From: JADCRZ01 sp037718865
Lineage (GTDB): Bacteria > Bacteroidota > Bacteroidia > Chitinophagales > Chitinophagaceae
Direction: 5' to 3'
NCBI GenBank assembly: GCA_037718865.1
Contig: JBBJMP010000041.1
Span: forward strand, 1-25,627
DNA length: 25,627 bases
This document shows, piece by piece, positions 8,582 through 17,059 of the stretch. Positions within the stretch are counted from its first letter, which is position 1. Each line of letters opens with the position of its first letter. The notes beneath the pieces are model-generated. The model ran no database searches. It was not told where the DNA came from and worked only from the letters and a program-made list of their open reading frames with translations. The position numbers and the translations under genes are program-made.

Positions 8582-8620
8582 GTACGAAGTCTCTTTGTAG
8601 TACGAAGTCTCCGGAGACTT
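8582..8620. repeat. Repeated 12-mer with 16-bp perfect palindrome
   Basis: GTACGAAGTCTC occurs at 8582-8593 and again at 8600-8611. The second copy runs into AAGTCTCCGGAGACTT (8605-8620), a perfect 16-bp palindrome. It lies in the spacer between the stop of the cytochrome gene and the start of the FGE-like gene. It could be an intergenic palindromic element, a transcript-processing or attenuation hairpin, or a protein-binding site; the sequence does not decide. Confidence 0.65.
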
Positions 8621-8640
8621 TGAACAGCCTCGACACCGGC

Positions 8641-10962
8641 TCACTTCGCGCCCGGCTTCCCGTGATCCCAGTTCGTTTTTTCCGCTCTCCCCAATTTGAA
8701 TATCTCGAGCATCTGCAATGTCATTCCGCCAGCTATCTTAGGCGTACTTGCGCGAACCTGCTTCACCTCTCCGGGCGTTACCACAGATGCCCGGTTACCC
8801 AGTTCACTGCTGTTGCGAACATAACTAAGCACCGAAGCAATCCAGTCATCGTCGTTGCCCCCCATAGAGGGCATAATATCCGGGTAAGTTTTACCATCAA
8901 CCGGTCCCTTCAGCCCGTTCAGCAAAAGCTGGATGTTCAGTATCTTGTCTCCTTTAACGCGTGGAGAACCGGCCAGCGGCGGAGCCGGCATCTCATTGCT
9001 GCCGGCAACAGTTATTCCCCTTCCATCACGGCCGTGACAGGAAGCGCATAACTGCTTGAATATCGTTGATCCCCGGGTAACCAGGGTCCGGTCTGCGGGA
9101 CTTAGATTCCTGGTCCTTTCCCGTTCTGCGAGCACCGTTTTCTGCGATTCAACAAAGGTGGCAAAAGAGAACTGCATTAACGGGTTATCCGGATTATCAG
9201 CAAGTAGTTCTTTGACAATAGCCCTGGCTTTCTCCGACTGATTGCTTCTAAGCGATAAAGATAACTGGATACGGACATCTGCAGCAGGATCATTTTTCAT
9301 TGAGGCCAGTCTCTCCATAACGGCCTTATCATTTTTCCGTATATACATTTCACTGATCCATACTGCTGTCTTTCTGACCTGTGGATCTGCATCTGTAAGC
9401 GCCCGGAATAATACAGCCGTATCCATGGCCTCTAATCCTTCCAGGGCCCATAAAGCGTGTATGCGTGCCAGTTGGCCCCGCCGTTTTTCCGGGCTGGCTT
9501 TCTTACCGGTTACTATGTCCTTAAGGACTGGAACCAGGGACCGGTCATTTCGAACGATAATTTCCATTTGTGCATTATCGCGCCACCATCCATTGGGATG
9601 ATCAAGATAAGTCGGCAGCGCTGATGCGGGTGCGTCTAGCATGGCAGGGCGAGCCGTGTCACGTTTAAAACCATCATGTACAATCCTGTAGATCCGCCCC
9701 ATGCCCCTGTTCTTATACAACTGCTTTTCTGCAATGATATTACCCAGGTAAGATCCGGGCTGCGTCCATTCGCTTTCCTGGATGATGCCATGGTACATAT
9801 CCACAATATAGAAACAACCATCAGGCCCGGTATACGTATTGATCGGGCGGAAATTCATATCTGCAGAAGCCAGCCAGTCCTGCTGTTTGTAGGCATCTTC
9901 AATATAGATCTTCCCTTCCCTGTTTATTATCTTGCCTCTTTTAATGATCCTTCCCACGGGTTCAGGAATAAAATAATCGCCCCGCATATCTTCAGGGAGC
10001 CGGTCACCCCGAAATACAGACTGGCCGCAGGCTGATGTAAATTTATTCAGCGTGTTATCTTCCTTCCTTAAGGCCTCGCGACCTCCCTGGGCATCGACAT
10101 TGCCGATAATCGGCCAGGGCCTGGTAAATTCCTCCGTATACTGATCTTTGAAGTTTAAAGCGCCGTAAGCCGGCATTTGCTGAATCTGCACTGCCGGTAA
10201 ACCCGGTCCTGCCTCCGAATAAAATAAACGACCATAGTCATCCGTGGTAAGTCCCCACTGCCCGATCATATGGTCAACCATGGTATCTGCAGTCAGCATG
10301 CCGTTTTTATATTTGTACCGGAGGTTGTCACGGGTGGGATAGATCCAGTTGTCCAGGTTCCATAATAGTCCGCCATTCTGATGCTCAAGGTTTCTGACAT
10401 CCTGCACATCATTGCGAAAGACCATCTTTTTCTCATCAGCTTTTCCATCTCCATTGGTATCACGGTAGCTCCAGATGTGCTGAATATTGGTAACGCCTAC
10501 CAATAGCTGATCGCCCGCCGGAAGAATAACCCTGGGCAAGATCAGGCTGTCGACGAAAACCGTTGATTTATCCATTTTCCCATCCCAGTCCGTATCTTCC
10601 AGCAGTTTGATGCGGCTCGTTGGCTCGAATTCACCCGTTGCACCGGCATCTTTCATGTAAGTGTTCATCTCGGCCACATACATCCTGCCGTTTCCATCCC
10701 AGGCCAAAGCCACCGGCTCCTGAACCATGGGCTCACTGGCAACGAGCTCAACCCTGAAGCCCGGTGGCAAATGGATTTTTTTCATACTGGCTTCCGGTGA
10801 TAACGGTGTGACGGGAGGGTTTGTGTCTACAACCGTTCTAACCCATTTGTCTTCCGAAGAAGAACGGTTTGAATCAGTACATGCGAAAACAAACATTCCC
10901 GCAAGGGCTATCGGAACAAAGGATAATTTTATCTTAAGCGTTGTTTTGCTGATCGTATGCAT
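8641..10962 (-). CDS. PVC-type heme-binding (CxxCH) protein: beta-propeller, HEAT-like repeats, cytochrome c
   Basis: A 773-aa lipoprotein (hydrophobic run ending VFACTDS). The N-terminal two thirds is a sugar-dehydrogenase-like propeller that opens with HLPPGFRVELVASEPMVQEP and AWDGNGRMYVAEMNTYM, and includes an NGGLLWNLDNWIYPT segment and YTGPDGCFYIVDMYHGIIQE. Residues of about 450-600 look like HEAT repeats (ALWALEGLEAMD, ADPQVRKTAVW, DPAADVRIQLS). The C-terminus is a mono-haem cytochrome c domain with CASCH at 639-643 and a candidate axial Met in MPSMGG. Proteins with this architecture are abundant in Planctomycetota and Bacteroidota and are thought to oxidise sugars or pass electrons in the periplasm. 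The gene heads a minus-strand series with the FGE-like and DUF1080 genes, which fits 3-keto-sugar metabolism by inference. Confidence 0.87.
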   Translation of the reverse strand: MHTISKTTLKIKLSFVPIALAGMFVFACTDSNRSSSEDKWVRTVVDTNPPVTPLSPEASMKKIHLPPGFRVELVASEPMVQEPVALAWDGNGRMYVAEMNTYMKDAGATGEFEPTSRIKLLEDTDWDGKMDKSTVFVDSLILPRVILPAGDQLLVGVTNIQHIWSYRDTNGDGKADEKKMVFRNDVQDVRNLEHQNGGLLWNLDNWIYPTRDNLRYKYKNGMLTADTMVDHMIGQWGLTTDDYGRLFYSEAGPGLPAVQIQQMPAYGALNFKDQYTEEFTRPWPIIGNVDAQGGREALRKEDNTLNKFTSACGQSVFRGDRLPEDMRGDYFIPEPVGRIIKRGKIINREGKIYIEDAYKQQDWLASADMNFRPINTYTGPDGCFYIVDMYHGIIQESEWTQPGSYLGNIIAEKQLYKNRGMGRIYRIVHDGFKRDTARPAMLDAPASALPTYLDHPNGWWRDNAQMEIIVRNDRSLVPVLKDIVTGKKASPEKRRGQLARIHALWALEGLEAMDTAVLFRALTDADPQVRKTAVWISEMYIRKNDKAVMERLASMKNDPAADVRIQLSLSLRSNQSEKARAIVKELLADNPDNPLMQFSFATFVESQKTVLAERERTRNLSPADRTLVTRGSTIFKQLCASCHGRDGRGITVAGSNEMPAPPLAGSPRVKGDKILNIQLLLNGLKGPVDGKTYPDIMPSMGGNDDDWIASVLSYVRNSSELGNRASVVTPGEVKQVRASTPKIAGGMTLQMLEIFKLGRAEKTNWDHGKPGAK

Positions 10963-11117
10963 GGCAAATACCCGGTTATCCGGTAAAGATAAAATTTCCG
11001 TTCAATATGAGGTTGTCATCAGCACTTCTATTCATTGTATCAATAAATCTCCTTAAAATCTACTTAAAAAAGCGGCTCCCTGTTTGCAATTTTCAGGTTA
11101 GCTTCAGTATTTCAAGT

Positions 11118-11125
11118 TAAGTTTG
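11118..11125 (+). promoter_or_regulatory. Candidate Bacteroidota -7 element for the RND efflux operon
   Basis: TAAGTTTG matches the TAnnTTTG consensus exactly and lies 38 bases before the ATG at 11164. A TTTG at 11083-11086 is too far upstream (31-base spacer) to be a normal -33 box, so only the -7 half is supported. This would be the single promoter for the three-gene operon. Confidence 0.4.
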
Positions 11126-11163
11126 CCTGCAGTAATTTTAAACGAAATTTTTTAGCTTTCGCT

Positions 11164-12510
11164 ATGCAATTAGTCAGACCATTTATTTATGGCATTATTC
11201 TATCTATGTATGCGCTGTCCGGATGCGCGCCCAAACCGCAGCATTCACGGGCATATGTTTCTGATGTGCTAAAAAAGAATTACGGCTTTGATCTTACAAC
11301 TTCTGAAACGCCAGGTCTACACGCCATGCCTCCAACAGTTATCTTTGACGATGGCATTTCTGAAGATGAAGCGGTTTCAATAGCCTTGTATAACAATGCA
11401 CCGTACCAGGCCGATCTGGTTATGATAAGTATTGCACAGGCAGACCTGGTTGATGCCGGTGTTATTTCCAATCCCTTGTTGCGTTACCTGCTGCCTTCCG
11501 GCGGCCTGAATGTTTCGGGTTATATCAATGTTGCCTTTGACTTTTTATGGCAACGGCCGCGGCGTATTGCCATCGCAAATACAGAGATCGAACGAACAGC
11601 CGAAAATATGGTGCAGCGGGGTTACACGGTCATCCGCGACGTACAAACCGGTTTTGCGAATCTTCAGTTAGCCAGGGATCGAACGGAGATACTGGCGGAA
11701 AACGCCCGGATAAGGAGAGACATTGCCAGGCTAAACAATACACGCTTCAGGTTGGGGGAAATCAGTGAATTGGAAGCGTCAACATCGCGCGCCGACAGCG
11801 CTGCTGCTATGGACGAATTCTTTAGGGCAACCCTTGATACTATCCTGACAAAAAACCGTCTGAATACCCTGCTTGGCTTTTCGCCTGACACACCCACTCG
11901 TTTTCAATCACTACCATCCAACTTCCGGACCCAACAGCTTTCCTGGTCGCAATACCTGGACCTCGCCTATACAAATCAACCTGAATTGCGTGCAGCGCAG
12001 TTGGCGATAAGGGCTGCGGGAAACCGGATGGGCTGGGAACGTTCCAGGATAGTCATGTTTATGGCCACCCTCGGATTTGATCATATCAATGCAAAAGGAG
12101 GAACCAACACATTGCCTAACGCTGTTCAACCCGGTATACAGGCAGAGTTACCGGTGTTGAACCGCAACCAGGGCAGGATCGCCCGGGCAAGATCTGAAAT
12201 GGAACAGGCTTCCTTTCAATATGTGGCCTTACGCCAGCGCATCGCTACCGACGTTGCGGATGCTTATAACAGGTATGAACAAACGCTCAAATCATATGAG
12301 GCCTGGAACACCGGTGTACTGTCTTCGCTGCAGGAAGCCGTCAGGCTTGTCCAGCTTTCTTTTCAACGCGGAGACATTTCTTACTTACCCGTGCTGGAGG
12401 CGATGCGCCAGCTGGTGAATGGCAGGCTTCGCAAGGCAGAGATCGAAGCGGAGTTGAAAAGGTCGGTGAGCCAGTTAAACTTTGCCATTGGCAGGAAGAC
12501 AGAAAGGTAA
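11164..12510 (+). CDS. TolC-family outer membrane efflux lipoprotein
   Basis: A 448-aa protein with a lipoprotein signal (YGIILSMYALSGCAPK; lipidated Cys at about residue 21). Two outer-membrane-efflux repeats follow, rich in long amphipathic helices: the first covers about residues 55-245 (ISEDEAVSIALYNNAPYQAD, LQLARDRTEILAENARI, TRFRLGEISELEAST), the second about 265-445 (YLDLAYTNQPELRAAQLAI, DVADAYNRYEQTLKSYEAW, QLSFQRGDISYLPVLEAMRQ). These are the standard elements of the TolC/CzcC/CusC trimer that crosses the periplasm and outer membrane. It is first in a three-gene operon with an adaptor (44-bp gap) and a CzcA/CusA-type pump, so it is the exit duct of that tripartite exporter. Confidence 0.9.
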   Translation: MQLVRPFIYGIILSMYALSGCAPKPQHSRAYVSDVLKKNYGFDLTTSETPGLHAMPPTVIFDDGISEDEAVSIALYNNAPYQADLVMISIAQADLVDAGVISNPLLRYLLPSGGLNVSGYINVAFDFLWQRPRRIAIANTEIERTAENMVQRGYTVIRDVQTGFANLQLARDRTEILAENARIRRDIARLNNTRFRLGEISELEASTSRADSAAAMDEFFRATLDTILTKNRLNTLLGFSPDTPTRFQSLPSNFRTQQLSWSQYLDLAYTNQPELRAAQLAIRAAGNRMGWERSRIVMFMATLGFDHINAKGGTNTLPNAVQPGIQAELPVLNRNQGRIARARSEMEQASFQYVALRQRIATDVADAYNRYEQTLKSYEAWNTGVLSSLQEAVRLVQLSFQRGDISYLPVLEAMRQLVNGRLRKAEIEAELKRSVSQLNFAIGRKTER

Positions 12511-12554
12511 ATCGATCCTCAGCGTTGGCATTGAAATATTCTACAAACAAATAA

Positions 12555-13745
12555 ATGAAAATGAAAGGTGTTTTTTATATTACTTTGGCCGTAGTGCTTT
12601 TGGTATCCTGCACAAATAATATGGAGGAAAAACCAAAACCTCCTGCAACGCAAAGCAACCCGGTAAAAGAAGCTGATCTCAACACCATTACCCTTACCGA
12701 AAAAGCAGTGGAACGCCTGGGTATAAGAACGGTTGAAGTGGTGGATCAGGCAGTGGGCAACAGCCGTTCGTTTAGTGGCGAAGTGGTTGCCATACCCGGC
12801 AAAACCGTTACATTAACGGCCCCTGTAGCGGGAACCCTGATGCCGTCCCGGAAGAATATCCCACTCAGCGCGGGTCAACGGGTAACCAAAGGACAGCAGA
12901 TTGCCAGGTTGGTCATCCTTCCCACCGAACGTGACCTGCTCAGCGTTCAGGCTGATGTTACCCAAAGACAGATCCAATATGATGTGGCGGTGGAAAAAGT
13001 AAAACGCAACAAACAACTATTTGAAGAAAAGGCCGGCAGCCAGAGAGCCATGCAGGAAGCTGAATCGGAACTCGCTGCTGTAGCCGCACAACTGAACGTC
13101 GCCAGGAACCGGGTTGAGTTATTAAAAGGGAACCCTTCACCGGCTTTGGCCGACCGTATGTCAACGCTTGAAATGCAGGCGCCGATAAGCGGAATAATAC
13201 AAAGGGTTTATACCAGCACCAGCCAGGTGGTGGCAACAGGAGCGCCGATCGCTGACCTGGTCTCATTGCAGACGCTATGGCTAAGGGTGCCGGTTTATGC
13301 GGGTGATGAATCGCAGATCAATGCCCGTGAAAGTGCGTTAATACGCGGACTGTCTGATTTTGGCGGCTCGACTGATGCCGTCACTGCCCGTCCGGTTGTG
13401 GGTCCCCAAACAAGTGATCCACTGGCATCATCTGTTGACCTTTACTATGAGATCAGCAACAGCAACGGTAGTTTCAGGCCGGGACAGCGGGTAAGCGTTA
13501 CCCTGCCCTACAAAGGAAATCAATCTGCCCCGGTTATCCCTTTTTCAGCCATACTGTATGATATTTATGGCGGAACCTGGGTCTATGAAAATACGGCACC
13601 CCTCACTTATGTCAGGCGGAGGGTTGAGGTGTTACGCATAACGAATGGAATAGGCGTTTTGCAAAAAGGACCTGCGGCCGGAACAAAGATAGTCACCGAT
13701 GGTGCGGCAGAATTATTTGGAACCGAATTCGGAGGAGGTAAGTAA
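12555..13745 (+). CDS. RND efflux periplasmic adaptor lipoprotein (CzcB/CusB-like)
   Basis: A 396-aa protein with a lipoprotein signal (YITLAVVLLVSCTNN; lipidated Cys near residue 19). Order of parts: a first beta-barrel/lipoyl half (TVTLTAPVAGTLMPSR, with GQRVTKGQQIARLV), a helical hairpin at about residues 115-195, the second lipoyl half (LEMQAPISGIIQRVYTSTSQ, then VATGAPIADLVSL), then a beta-barrel domain (LWLRVPVYAGDESQI, FRPGQRVSVTLPY) and a membrane-proximal end. No extra metal-binding domain is visible at either end. The adaptor would bridge the TolC-like duct and the inner-membrane pump. The stop overlaps the pump's start by one base (TAATG), and the GGAGGAGG at about 13731-13738 serves as the pump's ribosome binding site. 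Confidence 0.9.
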   Translation: MKMKGVFYITLAVVLLVSCTNNMEEKPKPPATQSNPVKEADLNTITLTEKAVERLGIRTVEVVDQAVGNSRSFSGEVVAIPGKTVTLTAPVAGTLMPSRKNIPLSAGQRVTKGQQIARLVILPTERDLLSVQADVTQRQIQYDVAVEKVKRNKQLFEEKAGSQRAMQEAESELAAVAAQLNVARNRVELLKGNPSPALADRMSTLEMQAPISGIIQRVYTSTSQVVATGAPIADLVSLQTLWLRVPVYAGDESQINARESALIRGLSDFGGSTDAVTARPVVGPQTSDPLASSVDLYYEISNSNGSFRPGQRVSVTLPYKGNQSAPVIPFSAILYDIYGGTWVYENTAPLTYVRRRVEVLRITNGIGVLQKGPAAGTKIVTDGAAELFGTEFGGGK

Positions 13746-16700
13746 TGAAATGGCTAGTAGCAACATCTTTACGGTTAAGGGTCATTGTAGTTATCGGAAT
13801 GGGCCTGCTGATGGTCATAGGCACCAGCATTGTGCAAAACGCTTCTTACGATGTGTTCCCGGAGTTTGCACCGCCCTATGTGGAAATACAGGTGGAGGCC
13901 CCGGGCCTGTCCACGGCCGAAGTGGAATCGCTGATTGCAGTTCCCATTGAAAATGCCCTGAATGGCACGCCGAATACAACCAGGTTACGATCGAAATCTG
14001 TTTTAGGACTTGCATCGGTAGTGCTTGACTTTAAAAAGGGGACGGGTGTTATTGAGGCCAGGCAACTGGTGCAGGAAAGGCTGTCCCGGGTTGCTACTCA
14101 GCTTCCTGCTGTGGCGAGGCCACCGGTAATGCTTACCCCTTTATCGTCGACCAGCCGCGTGCTGAAGATCGGAGTCAGTTCAAAGACCATGTCGCAGATG
14201 GATATGACCACAGAGGTTCGGTGGACATTAAGGCCAAGGATGATGGCGGTTCAAGGTGTGGCTAACGTTGCTGTTTGGGGTCAGCGCGACAGGCAGCTGC
14301 AGGTTAAGGTCAACCCGGAAAGGCTATATGCTAACAACCTTCAGCTCAACCAGGTGATCACAGCCGTCAGAGATGCTGTGCAACAGTTTGGCGGCGGCTT
14401 TGTGGATATGCCTAACCAACGGATGGCGGTTTCTCACCTGCCAACCATTTACGAGGCGGAAGACCTTGCCAAAATAACGGTAACCACCAGAAACGGCTTA
14501 CCTGTACGCATAGGCGAACTTGCCGAAGTGACTGAGGGTTTCCGCGCACCAATAGGAGATGCAGTGATCAATGATGGTCCAGGCTTGCTGCTGATCGTGG
14601 AAAAACAGCCGCAGGCCAATTCCCTTGAAGTAACCCGCCAGGTAGAGCAGGTGCTGGAAGACATGCGACCGGCATTAAAAGGAATGGTGTTCGACAGTAC
14701 CATCTTCCGGCCTGCGACCTTTATAGAGATGTCTTTGAAAAACCTGAACAAGGCCCTGCTTATCGGATGTGCGCTGGTTATCCTTGTGCTGTTTTTCTTT
14801 ATGAAAGACTGGCGGACTGCGCTGATCAGTGTGTTAGCCATTCCCCTTTCGCTGGTTATCGCCATGATCATATTGCACTACCGGGGAGGCACAATCGATA
14901 CGATGGTGCTGGCGGGACTGCTGATCGCTTTGGGAGAAGTGGTTGATGATGCCATTATTGACGTGGAGAATATTGTAAGACGGTTAAAGCAAAACGTTTT
15001 GCTGCCGCAACCCTTACCTGCCATCAAGGTCGTATTTGCAGCGTCTATGGAAGTACGGAGCGCAGTGGTTTACGGCAGCCTTATCGTAGCACTCGTACTG
15101 ATGCCGGTCTTCTTTCTGCCCGGGTTATCCGGTTCCTTCTTTCAGCCACTGGCTCTTTCCTATATGCTTGCCATCCTGGCCTCATTATTTGTGGCCTTAA
15201 CGCTGACGCCGGCGCTCTCACTGATCCTGCTAAGGAAAAGATATATCACTGGAAAGGCTGCCACGCCTGAAACAGAAACCAAGCCCGTACGTTACCTGAA
15301 ACCGCGGTATCAGCGATTTCTGGGTCGCATCATTGCTAAACCTAAAAGGGCTTTTGCACTGATGGGTTTAACAGTGCTGATCGCTTTTGCAAGTATTTTC
15401 TTTTTAGGGGAAGAGTTCCTTCCGCATTTCAAGGAATATGATTTCCTGATGCATTGGGTAGAAAAGCCGGGAACCTCGCTGGAGGCCATGACAAGGATCA
15501 CACAGCGGGCAAGCAATGAGCTAAGATCGATCCCGGGTGTACGGAATTTCGGGGCCCACATCGGCCGGGCGGAGGTGGCTGATGAAGTAGTTGGCCCGAA
15601 CTTTACCGAAAACTGGATCAGCGTTGACCCTAAGGCTGACTACGAGGCAACGGTAAGTAAGATACAGGAAGTGGTGGATGGTTACCCGGGGTTATACCGT
15701 GACGTGCTTACCTACCTGCGCGAAAGGGTTAAAGAAGTGCTTACCGGCACGAGCGCCAGTATAGTGGTGCGCATTTATGGACCCGACTTGTCCATCTTAC
15801 AAACAAAAGCGGCTGAGATAGGACAAGCTTTAGGAAATATAGCTGGTATAAGTGACCTTAAAGTACAGCCACAGATCCAGGTTCCTCAGCTGGCGGTAAA
15901 ATTTAATGCGGATAACGCGGCACGCTTCGGCTTGTCGGCCGCAGCAATACGAAGCTCGATCAACACGCTCGTGAACGGCGTTAAGGTAGGTGAGATATTT
16001 GAAGATCAAAAGATATTCGATGTGGTGGTATGGGGAACCAATGAACAGCGCGCAAGCATTGACGATATACGCAACCTGTTGATCGATGTTCCCGCCGGTG
16101 GCAGGGTCCCCTTAAAAGACGTGGCTGAAGTATACGTGGCACCAACGCCCAACGAGATCACCAGGGAACAATCTTCGCGGAGAATCGATGTCACCTGTAA
16201 TACAAAGGGCAGGGATCTGGGCGCCGTTGCCCGCGACATCGAGACCAGGTTACAAGACGTTTCATTTGATGCCGGTTATCACCCGGAGATCCTGGGCGAA
16301 TATGCAGAACGCCAGAGATCGCAAACCAGGTTGTACAGTCTTATGCTGTTATCATTACTGGGCATTTTCCTGATCCTCTATGCTGATTTCAATTCGTATC
16401 GCATTGCCACCCTTATCCTCTTGAGTTTACCCTTTGCCTTATCGGGTTGCATCATCGCTGCCTGGTTATCCGGCGGCGTGTTATCACTGGGTTCGCTCGT
16501 TGGGTTTGTAACCGTTTTAGGTGTTGCGGCTAGAAACGCCATTATGCTGATCAGCCATTACAGGCACCTTCAAACAGAAGAAAATGAAAGGTTCAGTTTG
16601 CACATGATCGTCCGGGGAGCCATGGAAAGAATGACACCCATCTTAATGACAGCACTGGCAGCGGCACTGGCGTTGCTTCCTATCGTTGTCAGCGGCAATA

Positions 16701-16843
16701 AACCCGGGCAGGAAATAGAACACCCTATGGCTATCATTATTCTTGGCGGCCTTACCACATCTACCATTTTGAACCTGTTCTTCCTGCCGCTGATCTACTG
16801 GAAGTTTGGAAAGGAGAACCGGAGGGAGGAGAGCCTTGTTTGA
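13745..16843 (+). CDS. RND efflux pump, CzcA/CusA (HME-like) family
   Basis: A 1032-aa inner-membrane pump, normal length for the family, with 12 expected membrane helices and two large periplasmic loops. Recognisable blocks: DVFPEFAPPYVEIQVEAPGL near the N-terminus, GEVVDDAIIDVENIVRRL in the fourth helix, SVLAIPLSLVIAMIIL, and GFVTVLGVAARNAIMLISHY in the C-terminal half. In characterised metal pumps the fourth helix carries two Asp and one Glu for proton relay and metal. Aligning on VEN keeps the second Asp and the Glu, while the position of the first Asp is Ala or nearby Ile here. The substrate may therefore not be a divalent metal; it could be a drug or another ion. No regulator or metal chaperone lies beside it. 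Start ATG overlaps the adaptor stop by one base. Confidence 0.88.
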   Translation: MKWLVATSLRLRVIVVIGMGLLMVIGTSIVQNASYDVFPEFAPPYVEIQVEAPGLSTAEVESLIAVPIENALNGTPNTTRLRSKSVLGLASVVLDFKKGTGVIEARQLVQERLSRVATQLPAVARPPVMLTPLSSTSRVLKIGVSSKTMSQMDMTTEVRWTLRPRMMAVQGVANVAVWGQRDRQLQVKVNPERLYANNLQLNQVITAVRDAVQQFGGGFVDMPNQRMAVSHLPTIYEAEDLAKITVTTRNGLPVRIGELAEVTEGFRAPIGDAVINDGPGLLLIVEKQPQANSLEVTRQVEQVLEDMRPALKGMVFDSTIFRPATFIEMSLKNLNKALLIGCALVILVLFFFMKDWRTALISVLAIPLSLVIAMIILHYRGGTIDTMVLAGLLIALGEVVDDAIIDVENIVRRLKQNVLLPQPLPAIKVVFAASMEVRSAVVYGSLIVALVLMPVFFLPGLSGSFFQPLALSYMLAILASLFVALTLTPALSLILLRKRYITGKAATPETETKPVRYLKPRYQRFLGRIIAKPKRAFALMGLTVLIAFASIFFLGEEFLPHFKEYDFLMHWVEKPGTSLEAMTRITQRASNELRSIPGVRNFGAHIGRAEVADEVVGPNFTENWISVDPKADYEATVSKIQEVVDGYPGLYRDVLTYLRERVKEVLTGTSASIVVRIYGPDLSILQTKAAEIGQALGNIAGISDLKVQPQIQVPQLAVKFNADNAARFGLSAAAIRSSINTLVNGVKVGEIFEDQKIFDVVVWGTNEQRASIDDIRNLLIDVPAGGRVPLKDVAEVYVAPTPNEITREQSSRRIDVTCNTKGRDLGAVARDIETRLQDVSFDAGYHPEILGEYAERQRSQTRLYSLMLLSLLGIFLILYADFNSYRIATLILLSLPFALSGCIIAAWLSGGVLSLGSLVGFVTVLGVAARNAIMLISHYRHLQTEENERFSLHMIVRGAMERMTPILMTALAAALALLPIVVSGNKPGQEIEHPMAIIILGGLTTSTILNLFFLPLIYWKFGKENRREESLV

Positions 16844-17059
16844 TTTACTTGTCATTTCAGATGATGTGCCTTAACATCTTCGCATAAAAGCCTTATACTG
16901 CACATCCATTTGAAATCTCTTCAGAGCAGGGTGCTATTGTATGGATGGTTTTAATCAATGTGAGCTTGACATTTTCAGTCATCCTATTCATTTGAAAGTA
17001 GTCTCTTATTACATTTAATCATCGTCAGGAACCTCATTGCTCAGTGCTGTATCCAGGTA
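16844..17059. other. Non-coding spacer left of the insertion sequence
   Basis: About 216 bases with no credible ORF, terminator hairpin or promoter box that I can defend. The only structure seen is TTGACATTTTCAG at 16966-16978, repeated at 18676-18688 inside the right end of the insertion sequence. Confidence 0.5.

Noticed and set aside
8419..9051. 210-codon open frame on the plus strand
   Set aside because: It lies antisense to the C-terminus of the cytochrome protein and across the palindromic spacer. The peptide has no recognisable domain, while the opposite strand encodes a clear CxxCH cytochrome.
10984..10991. TATCTTTA on the minus strand as a promoter for the cytochrome gene
   Set aside because: Seven of eight consensus bases but lacking the final G and any -33 box; too common by chance in AT-rich leader sequence.
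11083..11086. TTTG as the -33 box of the efflux operon promoter
   Set aside because: The spacer to the TAAGTTTG at 11118 is 31 bases, well beyond the usual distance of about 20, so only the -7 element was kept.
14449..14871. 140-codon open frame on the minus strand
   Set aside because: Entirely antisense to the well-conserved RND pump; composition is that of a shadow frame.
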